A stretch of DNA of 64,000 nucleotides from Plebeiibacterium marinum (GCF_026013615.1 NZ_JAPDPI010000012.1:1-64000); one strand, 5' to 3'; shown: positions 49,815 through 60,009, numbered from the stretch's first letter. Numbers and translations are program-made. Notes: generated from the letters alone by a model not told the origin.

Positions 49815-52800
49815 ATGAAAAAAAAACATGACTTAAAGAACTCTACAAATTGGTTCTTTACAAGGTTTGTACTCAGGGCAAAGCTAACTTGCCTCATCTT
49901 ACTGATGCTTGGCTGGCATTTAACTGCAAATGCCGGATTCCAAAACCCACAATTAAATCTCAGTTTAAAAGGAAAAACCATCAAAGAAGCTCTCCATGAA
50001 ATTGAGGAAAAAAGTGAATTCAGATTTATTTATGAAAATGAAAAAATAGACCTGAATAAAAAAATCAATAATGATGTAAGTGAAGGTTCGGTAGAGGACA
50101 TTCTAAAACAGATCTTCACAAATGAATCAATAGATTTCTCTATTACAGAAAATAATCTGATCCTTATTAAACCTACCCCAAAAACGCAGGATCAAAATAC
50201 GAATAAAACCATTAAGGGAAAAGTCTCCGATACTACAGGAGCACCCCTTCCGGGAGTAACTGTTATTATTAAAGGGAGTACCAATGGAACAGTAACCGAC
50301 TATGATGGTAATTATGTGCTTAGTGATGTTCCTTCGGGAGCCATATTGGTATTTTCGTTTATAGGAATGGATACCCAGGAGAAAACTGTAGGAAATAATT
50401 TAGTTATAGATGTTGTTCTGCAATCCAACACTATTGGTTTAGAGGAAGTGGTTGCCATTGGATATGGTGTCCAGAAAAAAGCGACTTTATCAGGTTCTGT
50501 TACAAACCTGGAGGGAGAAAAACTGGCCGAGTCGCCGGTTACCAATGTGAGCCAGGGCATTGCCGGAAGGCTGCCGGGGGTTGTGGCAACATCCAACGGT
50601 GGCGAACCGGGTTACGATGGTACAACTTTAAGAATCAGGGGTGTTAATACTTTTGGTAATGCAGCTCCATTAATTGTGGTTGATGGTGTTCCTGGTCGTT
50701 CGTTAGACCGCATTGACCCAAGCACTATTGAAAGTGTGGCTGTTATGAAAGATGCTTCTGCTGCCATTTATGGTGCTCAGGCTGCTAATGGGGTTATATT
50801 AATTACAACAAAACGGGGTACAATAGGAAAACCCAGCGTAAAATTTTCGTACAACTACGGAATGGCCAGGCCTACCAAATTGCCTGAGCTGACAAATGCA
50901 GCAGAATACGCCACATTGCTGAATGAAATTGATGAGTACAATGGCGCAAACCCAAGGTACACAAATGAAGAAATACAAAAATTTAGTGATGGGTCTGATC
51001 CCTGGGGATATCCTGACACCGATTGGTTTGATGAAACATTAAAACCATGGTCGGATCAAACTTATGGCAATGTTTCAATAGATGGTGGTTCTGAATTTGT
51101 AAAATACTTTGTTAGCATATCCGAAAAATCACAGGATGGTTTTTATAAGAATAGCGCGTCCAAGTATAACCAGTATGACTTCAAATCAAATCTTGATGTT
51201 AAGATTAATAAATACTTAAAACTTTTCATCAATACGACTGGCAGGTTTGAGGACAGAAATTTTCCTGTAAGGTCCGCCGAAAATATTTTCAGGATGATCA
51301 TGCGTTCCAAGCCTACCATGCCTGCCTATTGGCCCAACGGACTTCCCGGACCTGACATTGAGTTTGGCGACAACCCGGTTGTAATTAGCACCAAACAAAC
51401 AGGTTATCAACGCGACAAACGGTACATTTTTAATGGTGATTTTGGCGTTGATTTTTCGGTTCCCGGTATTGAGGGCTTAACGGTTAAAGCAACGGCTTCA
51501 TTGGATAAAACCTTCCGATTTAATAAAGTATGGCAAAAACCATGGTATCTGTATACCTGGGATAGGGAATCGTACGATGAAAACGGCACCCCTCTTTTGG
51601 TAAAAGGTCAAAAAGGCTTTACTGACCCTAGGTTATCAGAGTCAATGGAAGACAACCAGAGCATTTTATTAAATGGGATTTTGAATTACAAAAAATCAAT
51701 TGGAGACCATTCCATAAACCTAATGGCTGGTGCTGAAAAAATTACAGGAAAAGGTGATAGCTTTTCTGCGTACAGGAGATATTTCTTGTCTGATGCTATT
51801 GACCAATTATTTGCAGGTGGACAAGAAGAAATTAACAATGATGGATCCGGCTATGAGGAAGCACGATTAAATTATTTTGGAAGGGTAAATTATAGTTTCC
51901 AAAATAAATATTTAGCCGAATTCGTATGGAGGTATCAGGGTTCATACATCTTTGAGGAATCGAGCCGGTTCGGATTTTTCCCCGGTGTATCTTTGGGGTA
52001 TGTGATTTCAGAAGAAAGCTTCTGGAAGCAAAACATTCCACTTATCAATTACGCCAAAATCAGGGCTTCATGGGGAGAAACAGGGAATGACCTGATCTCT
52101 GCTTATCAATACCTTGCCACCTACACTTTAAACGGCTTAAACTATTATACCAACGGAGGGGCTACTGCCAATCAGGGATTATACGAAACCCGTATTCCAA
52201 ACACAGGGGTGACCTGGGAATCTGCTGTTCAAAAAAACATTGGTGTTGACATGCAGTTTTTAGATGGGAAATTTGCGCTCACAGCTGATTATTTTGTAAA
52301 CACACGCGATGATATTCTTTGGTCACGGGAAGCTACTTTGCCTAGTACTTCAGGAGTTACCATGCCTGCAGAAAATATTGGTAAATGCGAAAATAAAGGC
52401 CTCGACTTTTCTTTGGATTATCATAAACGCTCTGGTGAACTCAAATTTGGAGCCGGCATAAACGGGGTATTTTCAAAAAACAAAATTCTTTATTGGGCAG
52501 AATCGCCGGGAGCACCCAAATATCAACAGTCCACAGGACGCCCTATTGGTGCCAGCCTTTATTATAATGCAATCGGCGTTTTTAAAGATCAGGCTGCAGT
52601 TGATGCCTACCCACATTGGGATGGCGCACGTCCGGGAGATATAATATTTGAAGATTATAACAAAGATGGCGTTATTGATGCCAATGACCGTGTAATGCAC
52701 GATAAAAGTTCTGCCCCAACCTTTACCGGTGGACTAAACTTTGATGCGCAATACAAAGGGTTTGACTTGTCGGTGTTATTTCAGGGAGCAACAGGAGGTG

Positions 52801-53183
52801 TGTTTTATTACGATAGTGAGTCAGGGGACTTTGCCAATTATTTTAAGAGTTTCTACGATAAAAGATGGACCAAAGAAAATCCCAACTCAAAACATCCAAG
52901 AACTTTTAACCGTACTGGTGAATACTGGAAAAGCAACAGCAACACATACTGGCTGCATAAAACAGATTACATTCGGCTAAAAAACGTAGAGATTGGATAT
53001 ACTATTCCAAAATCAATCACTCAAAAATATTTAATCCAAAATTTCCGTATGTACATAAGTGCGTTTAACTTACTTACATACAGTCCGGACATGAAGGATT
53101 TTGATCCGGAGAACACCAGTTCCAGGGGATACAATTATCCATTAAACAAAGTGATCAATTTTGGATTTAATATAACCTTTTAA
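49815..53183 (+). CDS. SusC-like TonB-dependent transporter with STN signalling domain (PUL3)
   Basis: A 1122-residue outer-membrane transducer. After a leader ending TANA comes an STN domain (about 50-118, LNLSLKGKTIKEALHEIEEKSEF to SITENNLILI), which contacts the anti-sigma factor. Then a carboxypeptidase-like domain (KGKVSDTTGAPLPGVTVIIKGSTNGTVTD, about 133-215), the plug (VSQGIAGRLPGVVATSNGG, LRIRGVNTFGN, DASAAIYGAQAANGVI) and a barrel ending FGFNITF. It is the only SusC of the three here with an STN domain, matching the FecI/FecR pair immediately upstream. Confidence 0.96.
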   Translation: MKKKHDLKNSTNWFFTRFVLRAKLTCLILLMLGWHLTANAGFQNPQLNLSLKGKTIKEALHEIEEKSEFRFIYENEKIDLNKKINNDVSEGSVEDILKQIFTNESIDFSITENNLILIKPTPKTQDQNTNKTIKGKVSDTTGAPLPGVTVIIKGSTNGTVTDYDGNYVLSDVPSGAILVFSFIGMDTQEKTVGNNLVIDVVLQSNTIGLEEVVAIGYGVQKKATLSGSVTNLEGEKLAESPVTNVSQGIAGRLPGVVATSNGGEPGYDGTTLRIRGVNTFGNAAPLIVVDGVPGRSLDRIDPSTIESVAVMKDASAAIYGAQAANGVILITTKRGTIGKPSVKFSYNYGMARPTKLPELTNAAEYATLLNEIDEYNGANPRYTNEEIQKFSDGSDPWGYPDTDWFDETLKPWSDQTYGNVSIDGGSEFVKYFVSISEKSQDGFYKNSASKYNQYDFKSNLDVKINKYLKLFINTTGRFEDRNFPVRSAENIFRMIMRSKPTMPAYWPNGLPGPDIEFGDNPVVISTKQTGYQRDKRYIFNGDFGVDFSVPGIEGLTVKATASLDKTFRFNKVWQKPWYLYTWDRESYDENGTPLLVKGQKGFTDPRLSESMEDNQSILLNGILNYKKSIGDHSINLMAGAEKITGKGDSFSAYRRYFLSDAIDQLFAGGQEEINNDGSGYEEARLNYFGRVNYSFQNKYLAEFVWRYQGSYIFEESSRFGFFPGVSLGYVISEESFWKQNIPLINYAKIRASWGETGNDLISAYQYLATYTLNGLNYYTNGGATANQGLYETRIPNTGVTWESAVQKNIGVDMQFLDGKFALTADYFVNTRDDILWSREATLPSTSGVTMPAENIGKCENKGLDFSLDYHKRSGELKFGAGINGVFSKNKILYWAESPGAPKYQQSTGRPIGASLYYNAIGVFKDQAAVDAYPHWDGARPGDIIFEDYNKDGVIDANDRVMHDKSSAPTFTGGLNFDAQYKGFDLSVLFQGATGGVFYYDSESGDFANYFKSFYDKRWTKENPNSKHPRTFNRTGEYWKSNSNTYWLHKTDYIRLKNVEIGYTIPKSITQKYLIQNFRMYISAFNLLTYSPDMKDFDPENTSSRGYNYPLNKVINFGFNITF

Positions 53184-53275
53184 TTGGATCAGAAACAAGT
53201 AAAACCGGATTTTGAATTATAAAAACTGTTGAAAGCTTGTTTTACCTGACAATTAAAAATCAAATTTAAACAATA

Positions 53276-55054
53276 ATGAAAAAGTTTATAATATTAATAT
53301 TTGCAATAAACCTTCTATTTGCCTCGTGTAGCACGGATTTTTTAGAAGTTAAGCCTCAAGACAAATATTCAGATGCTGATGTATGGTCGAATGAAGATCT
53401 TGTGGAGGCCTTTGTTAACAACATATACATCGACCTGTACTATGGTTTTCAAACTGTTATGTTGTCCTCACTATGCGATGAATCAATGGAAGTCTGGGGA
53501 TGGGAATCGGCTCCGATTTTAAACAGCCAGATTACAGATAGTTACCTGGGCATCTTAAACCAGGGTCATTGGACAGGAGCTTTTAATAACTTAGGATGGG
53601 ACAGAACCTATCAAACCATTCGCGAATGCAACTACTATTTAGATAAAATTCAGGACTCGGAACTTTCCGGAAATGCCATTGATCAACTAACAGGAGAGGT
53701 TTACTTTTTAAGGGCTTATCTGTACCACTGGCTACTTAGTTTTTATGGGGGTGTTCCGATTGTTGATAAAGCTTATGATCCTACTACAGATGATTTGACA
53801 ATTGCCAGAAACACACTGGCCGAAACGGTTGACTTTATTGTTGCAGACTGTAACACTGCTGCAAATCTGCTACCCCTTGATGGTGATAAGGCACGCGCAA
53901 CTAAAGGAGCTGCATTAACTCTGAAATCTAAAGTCCTACTGTATGCTGCCAGCGACCTGTATAACTCAGAAGGTTCATGGACAGATGGATATGAGCATCC
54001 TGAATTAATAAGTTATATTGATGGAGACAGAACTGAGCGCTGGCAAAAAGCCAAAGACGCAGCTTATGCTGTGATGCAACTTGGTATTTACGATTTGTAT
54101 GGAGGTACCAGTGCAAAATCAGCAGAACAAGCAAGTGACGACTATATTAATATTTTTCTGAATCATGGGAATATTGAAGATATCTTCCTAAGGTATTATG
54201 ACAATATTAATGATAATAACTGGACCTCTCCAAGTCCGGGTTTATTTAACGGCCCCAATGGCTATCACAACTGGGGAGGAAACACGCCAACGGGTCAGTT
54301 GGTAGACTCTTATGAAATGGCTGATGGAACAGCTTTTGACTGGAACAATCCCCTGCATAAAGCAAATCCTTATGCTAATCGCGACCCAAGGTTTTATGCG
54401 AGCATTTTATATAACGGAGCACAATGGAGGGAGCGCCCCGATGATACCAGAGGTATAGATCCGGAAGGTATTGTTCAAACAGGATATTACGAAAATGAAG
54501 ATGGCTCCTATTCACCAGGACTGGATACTCGACAAGGCCCAATAGAAGATTGGAATGGAACGTATACAGGCTACTACTTACGCAAGTTTATTGATCCGGC
54601 AATCAACCACCAATATGAAAGACAGAAATTACCCTGGCGCGAAATGCGCTATGCCGAAGTTATATTAAATTATGCCGAAGCATGTTTGGGACTGGATCAG
54701 GAAACAGAAGCCAGAACGTATATAAATATGATTAGGGCAAGATCCGGGATGCCAGCCATTCCCGAATCAGAAACAGGTAATAAACTTATCCAGCGATATA
54801 GAAATGAACGCAAAATTGAACTGGCATACGAAAATCACAGATACTTTGACATTCGCAGGTGGATGATTGCCACTGAGGTAATAAAAAATGCTGAAGGAGT
54901 AGACATTAGATATCCTTATGGGACTAATACACCTAACTATTCAATTATTGAAGTTCAGGATAGAAACTGGAATAATAACAAATCTTTTTTCTTACCAATT
55001 CTTTTAGATGAATTGAATAGAAATGATTTATTGATTCAGAATCCGGGGTATTAG
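53276..55054 (+). CDS. SusD/RagB-like surface glycan-binding lipoprotein (PUL3)
   Basis: 592 residues; lipobox FASC gives Cys18 followed by STDFLEVKPQDKYSD. Typical SusD helices are GEVYFLRAYLYHWLLSFYGGVPIV, AALTLKSKVLLYAASDLYN, MRYAEVILNYAEACLG and YINMIRARSGMPAI, with a C-terminal YRNERKIELAYENHRYFDIRRW helix and the QNPGY tail. It lies 92 bp after SusC and is its lid protein. Confidence 0.96.
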   Translation: MKKFIILIFAINLLFASCSTDFLEVKPQDKYSDADVWSNEDLVEAFVNNIYIDLYYGFQTVMLSSLCDESMEVWGWESAPILNSQITDSYLGILNQGHWTGAFNNLGWDRTYQTIRECNYYLDKIQDSELSGNAIDQLTGEVYFLRAYLYHWLLSFYGGVPIVDKAYDPTTDDLTIARNTLAETVDFIVADCNTAANLLPLDGDKARATKGAALTLKSKVLLYAASDLYNSEGSWTDGYEHPELISYIDGDRTERWQKAKDAAYAVMQLGIYDLYGGTSAKSAEQASDDYINIFLNHGNIEDIFLRYYDNINDNNWTSPSPGLFNGPNGYHNWGGNTPTGQLVDSYEMADGTAFDWNNPLHKANPYANRDPRFYASILYNGAQWRERPDDTRGIDPEGIVQTGYYENEDGSYSPGLDTRQGPIEDWNGTYTGYYLRKFIDPAINHQYERQKLPWREMRYAEVILNYAEACLGLDQETEARTYINMIRARSGMPAIPESETGNKLIQRYRNERKIELAYENHRYFDIRRWMIATEVIKNAEGVDIRYPYGTNTPNYSIIEVQDRNWNNNKSFFLPILLDELNRNDLLIQNPGY

Positions 55055-55065
55055 ACATTTAAATA

Positions 55066-55124
55066 AATTGGGCATACATTTAATCATGATAAAGTAATCA
55101 ATTGTATGCCCAATTCTTTTTATT
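55066..55124 (+). terminator. Intrinsic terminator after PUL3 susD
   Basis: A perfect 13-bp stem AATTGGGCATACA (55066-55078) with 55103-55115 and a 24-nt loop, followed by T-rich DNA. It separates susD from GH2. Confidence 0.85.
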
Positions 55125-55206
55125 TTAGATATGAAATGGATTTTCAAGGGACATAGAAATATTATAAACTATAGATAACCGAAAAATATTCAATTAAAAA
55201 TAAAAT

Positions 55207-57630
55207 ATGACGACAAAGAGGATATTATTCGCTGGAATAATAATGATGCTTTCAATTGGATTCATCTCTTGTAAGCAACAAGCACAAAGCATAAAGCGAA
55301 AGCATTTTTTTAGTAATGACTGGAAATTTCAGTTGGGTAGTATTGATGATGCTCAGTCTGTTGATATGGACCATTCGAACTGGCGAGCACTTGATTTACC
55401 ACATGACTGGAGTATTGAAGGACAAATTGACCAATCCAACCCTACCAGTAATGACGGGGGTTACTTTCCGGCAGGAATTGGTTGGTACAGAAAAGCTTTT
55501 GACGTTCCATCTGAATGGAAGGACATGAAAACAGCCATCTACTTTGAAGGTGTTTATATGAATGCTGAAGTTTTCATCAACGGCAAATCACTTGGAGTCC
55601 ATCCTTATGGATATACTTCTTTTAAACACGACCTTACTCCATTTCTGCAATTTGGAAAAGAGAATTTAATTGCTGTAAAAGTTGATAATTCGATCCAAAA
55701 AAATTGCAGATGGTATAGTGGTTCAGGTATATACCGTCATGTATGGCTTCAGGTAACGGATCCGGTACATCTTGATTCATGGGATATCGCCATTACCAGT
55801 CCTGTTGCAACCGAAGAACAAGCTTTGGTGAATATCAAATCTAAAATCCATAACGAAACCAAATTAAAGAAGAAAGCTTTAATAAAGATTTCGATAAAAG
55901 ATAAATCCAATCAAGTTGTAACCTCAACAAAGAAAAATATCCAATTGTTACCAGACGCTGTTGTGGACTTTGAGCAGGAAATAAATATCGAACATCCCTT
56001 ATTGTGGTCTCCTGATGTGCCCGATTTATATACTGCTGATATCTCAGTGGAATCAGAAGGAATAGTATTGGATCAATTATCAGAAACTTTTGGCATCAGA
56101 ACCATATCATTCAGTGCAGAGAAAGGCTTTTTACTAAATGGAAAACCCACCATTTTAAACGGAGGATGTGTTCACCACGACAACGGATGCTTAGGTGCTG
56201 CGGCTTATGACAGAGCAGAGGAAAAAAAAGTGGAACTCCTTAAAGAAGCCGGATTTAATGCGGTTAGAACATCACACAATCCACCTTCTGAAGCATTCCT
56301 GTCGGCTTGCGACAAGCTGGGATTGCTGGTTATTGATGAAGTGTTTGATGGGTGGAGAACTGCAAAGGCTCCACAAGCACCCATGGATTATTCTCTTCAT
56401 TTTGACAAATGGTGGAAGAAAGATATAGAAGCCATGGTACTCAGGGATAGAAATCATCCATCAATCATTATGTGGAGTATTGGCAACGAAATAATTGAAA
56501 GAAAGAGTCCTGAAGCGGTGGAAACAGCACGTATGCTGGCAACGCATGTACGCAAGATAGATCAAACACGCCCTGTTACATCGGCCATGACATCCTGGGG
56601 TGAAGGGTGGAAAATTTTTGATCCGCTAATGGCAGAGCATGATGTTTGTGGATACAACTATATGTTGCACATGGCTAAATCCGATCACCAAAGAGTTCCT
56701 TCACGTGTTATTTTCAGCACAGAATCTTATCCCAGAGATGCTTTTTATTATTACAATTTAATCAATAATAACAGCTTTATCCTGGGTGATTTTGTATGGA
56801 CTGCTATGGATTACCTTGGAGAATCAGGAATAGGGGGATACTATTACCCTGATGAACACGCCGATGAGCATTACAGGAGTGATCGGTACCCATGGCATGG
56901 TGCTTATTGCGGGGATATTGATATCACAGGCTGGAGAAAACCAATATCGCATTACAGAAGTATGCTGTATAATGACAATGAAAAACTTTATATGGCCATT
57001 AAAGAGCCAAATCCTGAAAATGGAAAAATAAAAGTTACAGCATGGGGCATTTGGCCAACCTGGGAAAGCTGGACATGGCCTGGTATGGAAGGAAAAGAAA
57101 TTCAGGTAGAGGTGTATTCAAAATATGAATCCGTTAATTTGTACCTGAATAATAAGTTAATACAAAATCTTCCTACTTCAAAAGAGCAAGAATTTAAAGC
57201 TGTATTTACCCTACCCTATTCACCTGGAGAACTAAAAGCTGTTGGTGTTAATGATGGAAAAGAGGTTGAATCTACTGTTTTAAAAACAGCGAAAAAAGCA
57301 AGCCAAATGAAATTAACTGCAGATCGTGAAGTTCTTCATGCCAACGGACAGGATTTATCATTTGTTACCATAGAGATTTGTGATGAAGATGGAAACTTAG
57401 TCCCCTATGCAGAAAACGAATTGAGCTTTTCAATTGAAGGAGAAGGTGAAATTATTGCTGTTGCTAACGCAAACATGAAGGATACTGATCCATATGTTGG
57501 GCATACCCGAAAAGCTTGGAAAGGAAGGGCAATGGTAGTGGTTAAAACAAAACATAAAAGTGGAGCCATTAATTTAACTGCAAATTCAACTGGTCTGCTA
57601 AAATCTGAATTGAACCTACAATCACAATAA
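55207..57630 (+). CDS. Glycoside hydrolase family 2 beta-galactosidase-like lipoprotein (PUL3)
   Basis: 807-residue GH2 with lipobox FISC (Cys near 22). Jelly-roll (about 30-195, DLPHDWSIEGQID and GIGWYRKAFDVP, IYFEGVYMNAEVFINGKSLG), Ig domain (about 197-300), TIM barrel with ILNGGCVHHDNGCLGAA and NAVRTSHNPPSEAFLSACD, acid/base E428 in MWSIGNEI and nucleophile E506 in FSTESYP. A DUF4982 segment follows (VEVYSKYESVNLYLNNKLI) and then an Ig-like C-terminal domain (TADREVLHANGQDLSFVTIEI). This is the standard architecture of Bacteroidota GH2 beta-galactosidases. It probably acts in the periplasm on PUL3 oligosaccharides. Confidence 0.93.
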   Translation: MTTKRILFAGIIMMLSIGFISCKQQAQSIKRKHFFSNDWKFQLGSIDDAQSVDMDHSNWRALDLPHDWSIEGQIDQSNPTSNDGGYFPAGIGWYRKAFDVPSEWKDMKTAIYFEGVYMNAEVFINGKSLGVHPYGYTSFKHDLTPFLQFGKENLIAVKVDNSIQKNCRWYSGSGIYRHVWLQVTDPVHLDSWDIAITSPVATEEQALVNIKSKIHNETKLKKKALIKISIKDKSNQVVTSTKKNIQLLPDAVVDFEQEINIEHPLLWSPDVPDLYTADISVESEGIVLDQLSETFGIRTISFSAEKGFLLNGKPTILNGGCVHHDNGCLGAAAYDRAEEKKVELLKEAGFNAVRTSHNPPSEAFLSACDKLGLLVIDEVFDGWRTAKAPQAPMDYSLHFDKWWKKDIEAMVLRDRNHPSIIMWSIGNEIIERKSPEAVETARMLATHVRKIDQTRPVTSAMTSWGEGWKIFDPLMAEHDVCGYNYMLHMAKSDHQRVPSRVIFSTESYPRDAFYYYNLINNNSFILGDFVWTAMDYLGESGIGGYYYPDEHADEHYRSDRYPWHGAYCGDIDITGWRKPISHYRSMLYNDNEKLYMAIKEPNPENGKIKVTAWGIWPTWESWTWPGMEGKEIQVEVYSKYESVNLYLNNKLIQNLPTSKEQEFKAVFTLPYSPGELKAVGVNDGKEVESTVLKTAKKASQMKLTADREVLHANGQDLSFVTIEICDEDGNLVPYAENELSFSIEGEGEIIAVANANMKDTDPYVGHTRKAWKGRAMVVVKTKHKSGAINLTANSTGLLKSELNLQSQ

Positions 57631-57678
57631 AGATGAATAAAGGTTGTAAGGCCTTACTCAATTCTAAATTAAAACAAT

Positions 57679-57716
57679 AGAGGATATCCTATACCCAAAG
57701 GTTATCCTCTTTTTTG
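57679..57716 (+). terminator. Intrinsic terminator after PUL3 GH2
   Basis: An 11-bp stem with one mismatch (AGAGGATATCC at 57679-57689 with 57700-57710), a 10-nt loop and a T run. It marks the end of PUL3. Confidence 0.88.
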
Positions 57717-57759
57717 TTATTCCCTCCAAAGCATCTATTCCATAAAATTCCCTCTATCC

Positions 57760-57822
57760 GTTATTTTGGTAGGTAAATCCGTAATCTGTATAAATATCTG
57801 GTATAGATAAAATCTAATTTTG
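57760..57822 (+). promoter_or_regulatory. Conserved activator box and TAATTTTG promoter, isoprenoid cluster (site C)
   Basis: Box words TTGGTAGGTAAATCC and CGTAATCTGTATAA span 57760-57793. TAATTTTG, an exact match to the Bacteroidota -7 consensus TAnnTTTG, ends at 57822 with TTTG 25 bp after the box. Sites A and B use the same box with 26-bp spacing. The first gene starts about 240 bp downstream. Confidence 0.62.
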
Positions 57823-58063
57823 TAATTGGAAAATTGTTGATCAGAAACCAACGTAGAATGGTCTGTGTTAAAGTTGCTGAATAATAAAGCATATCACTGG
57901 TTATATGACTCAAAACAGAACTCTAATACCGATCTAAAAATCAAAAGATTAAAAGACTTTTTTATCTTATTTACGATTCGTTTTTACCTATATTTTTTTC
58001 CTTTTTAGGAATATAATAAGGTCTTCAACAATAAAAGGTTGTAATTTAGAGATAAGAAACAAA

Positions 58064-58783
58064 ATGTTATTAAAGATGCCATCAGAAACGATATCTATTT
58101 GTTGTTGTAAATCAAGATCTTTTATCGAAAAAGAAAAAGTTGCACGTATTACTTCTATTTTAAGAAAGGCTGGTAAAAAAGTAAATTTAATAGATGATTT
58201 ATGTGCCCTGTTTACTAATGATCCTGATAAGGTAAAAGAAATAACACAAGGTACCATTATGGCGTGTCATACCAGAGCTGTAAGTTCACAGTTAAAAGCT
58301 CTGGATTTAGAGCCCAATCAAATCATCAATATCAGGTCGCAAACAGCGGAAGAAACGCTTAATGGCTATCAGTTAAATCTGGGAGATTCCTCATTAGCAG
58401 ACTATAATGAAATTATTAAAGAAATTGAAGATTTGCCACAGGCCATAGGTACTGATGCCTGGTATCCGGTAATTGATAAAAGCCGGTGTACTAATTGTGG
58501 GAAATGTAATGATTTCTGTTTGTTTGGTGTTTACACTGTCGAAAACAACGAAGTTCTGGTAACAAATCCTCAAAACTGTAAAAACAACTGTCCGGCATGC
58601 GCCAGAATGTGCCCCAGTCTGGCTATCATCTTTCCGAAATATGAGAAATCACCAATAAACGGAGGAACAGAGATTGAAGAATCCTTTTCTGAGGAAGATA
58701 AGCAGGCAATGTATCAAAAGCGTCTTCAATATCGCTTGCAACAAAACAGAAACCGTTTTTCCCTGCTAAAAAAAGATCAATAA
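58064..58783 (+). CDS. Two-[4Fe-4S] ferredoxin-like protein with Cys-rich N-terminal domain
   Basis: 239-residue soluble iron-sulfur protein. The N-terminal half (about 1-130) has a Cys triplet, C13-C15 ([11 protein letters not shown]), and C68 in MACHTRAV; it faintly recalls the N-terminal part of HdrA-type proteins, but I cannot name it firmly. The middle carries two ferredoxin motifs. The first is C142-x2-C145-x2-C148-x3-C152 ([12 protein letters not shown]). The second is C172-x3-C176-x2-C179-x3-C183 ([13 protein letters not shown]), with one extra residue between its first two cysteines. The C-terminal about 40 residues are charged and helical. Its stop codon abuts the ATG of the radical SAM gene, so the two are translationally coupled; it is the likely electron donor or partner of that enzyme. 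Exact role unknown. Confidence 0.8.
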   Translation: MLLKMPSETISICCCKSRSFIEKEKVARITSILRKAGKKVNLIDDLCALFTNDPDKVKEITQGTIMACHTRAVSSQLKALDLEPNQIINIRSQTAEETLNGYQLNLGDSSLADYNEIIKEIEDLPQAIGTDAWYPVIDKSRCTNCGKCNDFCLFGVYTVENNEVLVTNPQNCKNNCPACARMCPSLAIIFPKYEKSPINGGTEIEESFSEEDKQAMYQKRLQYRLQQNRNRFSLLKKDQ

Positions 58784-60001
58784 ATGACAATAAACCAATA
58801 TATAGCCAATATTAAAACTGCTATGCGGGTTCCTCTGGAGTGCTCTCCCCGACTGGTATGGAAATTTGCGTATAATTTTGGATGGCGTAATTTGAAAAAT
58901 ATCAACCAGTTTGAAAAACGACAGGCTAAAGGAGAACCCTTCTTCCCTGCTTTTATCATGATTTCGGTAACAGAAAGCTGTAACCTGACCTGTAGCGGTT
59001 GCTGGGTGACTCCGGGAGGTAAGAAAGCACTTACCCCAAAACAAATTGATGGCATCATCACCGAAAGCAAAAAAAAGGGTTCGTATTTTTTTGGAATTTT
59101 AGGCGGCGAACCACTGCTATACAAAGGTTTATTTGAAATCATAGAAAAACATTCCGATTGCTATTTTCAGCTCTTTACCAACGGGATGCTAATCACTGAA
59201 GAAGTCGCTTTTCGCATGAAAAAGCTGGGCAATATCACGCCCCTCATCAGCATTGAAGGACTAAAAGAAGAAAGCGACCAAAGAAGAGGTAAAAACGATG
59301 TTTTTGATAAAACTCTTTCAGGAGTAAGAGCCTGCAAAAAAGCAAAACTCATATTTGGAGCCGCAGCAAGCATCTGCAAGAGCAATTATCCAGATTTGGT
59401 AAACAGGGAGTATATTAACCTATTGGCCAAAGAAGGGATTCATTATTTATGGTACTATATTTATCGTCCGGTAGGCCCTCATCCAAACATGGAAAATGCA
59501 CTTAACGAAGATGAAATTTATGCCTTAAGAAAGTTTATTGTTGAGCAACGAAAAGATGCTCCTTTATTTATTATAGAAACCTATTGGGATGCCTACGGCA
59601 ATGCGCTTTGCCCTGCCGCTACAGGTATGAGCCATCATATATCTCCGGGAGGTGCTGTGGAATTTTGTCCACCCATACAAATGGCTCGCGAATTTATAAA
59701 TGAAGACAGTTCAAACCTAGTGGAGGTATTTGAACAGTCTGAGTTTTTAGCTGATTTAAGAAAACAAACCGCACAAAACTCACGGGGCTGCATCATTTTA
59801 GAAGATCCTGGCAGGCTGGCTCAACTGTTAGAGAAACACAATACAGTGGATACTACAACAAGGAATACCGTTTTGAAGGAATACAAAAATATGGTTCCTG
59901 TAGCAGGACACGATCAACGAGGTAGAGAAATACCTGAGCAAAACGTTTTTTATAAACTCATGAAGAAGAAATATTTCTTTGGTTTTGGTGCTTATGGATA
60001 A
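58784..60001 (+). CDS. Radical SAM enzyme of the isoprenoid-type cluster
   Basis: 405-residue radical SAM protein. The cluster-binding motif is C66-x3-C70-x2-C73 (SCNLTCSGC), followed by the GGEP motif (FFGILGGEPLLY), FQLFTNGM and SIEG strand ends. A C-terminal region has scattered cysteines (ALCPAATG, VEFCPP, RGCII) that may hold an auxiliary cluster, although no complete SPASM motif is visible. No signal peptide. The branch is reminiscent of HpnH-type enzymes that act on hopanoids, but the N-terminus differs and the reaction is not known. Tight coupling to the ferredoxin-like gene before it, and 8 bp to the prenyl synthase fusion after it, suggest modification of an isoprenoid or lipid. Confidence 0.88.
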   Translation: MTINQYIANIKTAMRVPLECSPRLVWKFAYNFGWRNLKNINQFEKRQAKGEPFFPAFIMISVTESCNLTCSGCWVTPGGKKALTPKQIDGIITESKKKGSYFFGILGGEPLLYKGLFEIIEKHSDCYFQLFTNGMLITEEVAFRMKKLGNITPLISIEGLKEESDQRRGKNDVFDKTLSGVRACKKAKLIFGAAASICKSNYPDLVNREYINLLAKEGIHYLWYYIYRPVGPHPNMENALNEDEIYALRKFIVEQRKDAPLFIIETYWDAYGNALCPAATGMSHHISPGGAVEFCPPIQMAREFINEDSSNLVEVFEQSEFLADLRKQTAQNSRGCIILEDPGRLAQLLEKHNTVDTTTRNTVLKEYKNMVPVAGHDQRGREIPEQNVFYKLMKKKYFFGFGAYG

Positions 60002-60009
60002 TTGGATTT

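Larger units (their letters stand above)
57631..58063 (+). promoter_or_regulatory. Gene-free gap upstream of radical SAM/isoprenoid cluster
   Basis: A 433-bp gap. It contains the PUL3 terminator (57679-57716), the activator box plus promoter at 57760-57822 and then about 240 bp of leader with no convincing ORF. The leader is AT-rich, with a T-rich stretch at about 57985-58010. I see no riboswitch fold that I can name. A second promoter near the gene is possible. Confidence 0.5.

Noticed and set aside
57857-57883. Tiny ORF (about 8 codons) in the leader of the isoprenoid cluster
   Set aside because: Too short, no supporting signal; possibly a chance ORF.
58784-60001. HpnH (adenosyl hopane synthase)
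   Set aside because: The CxxxCxxC region is reminiscent, but the N-terminus and the sequence after the motif differ, and no other hopanoid genes are visible. Left as an unassigned radical SAM.
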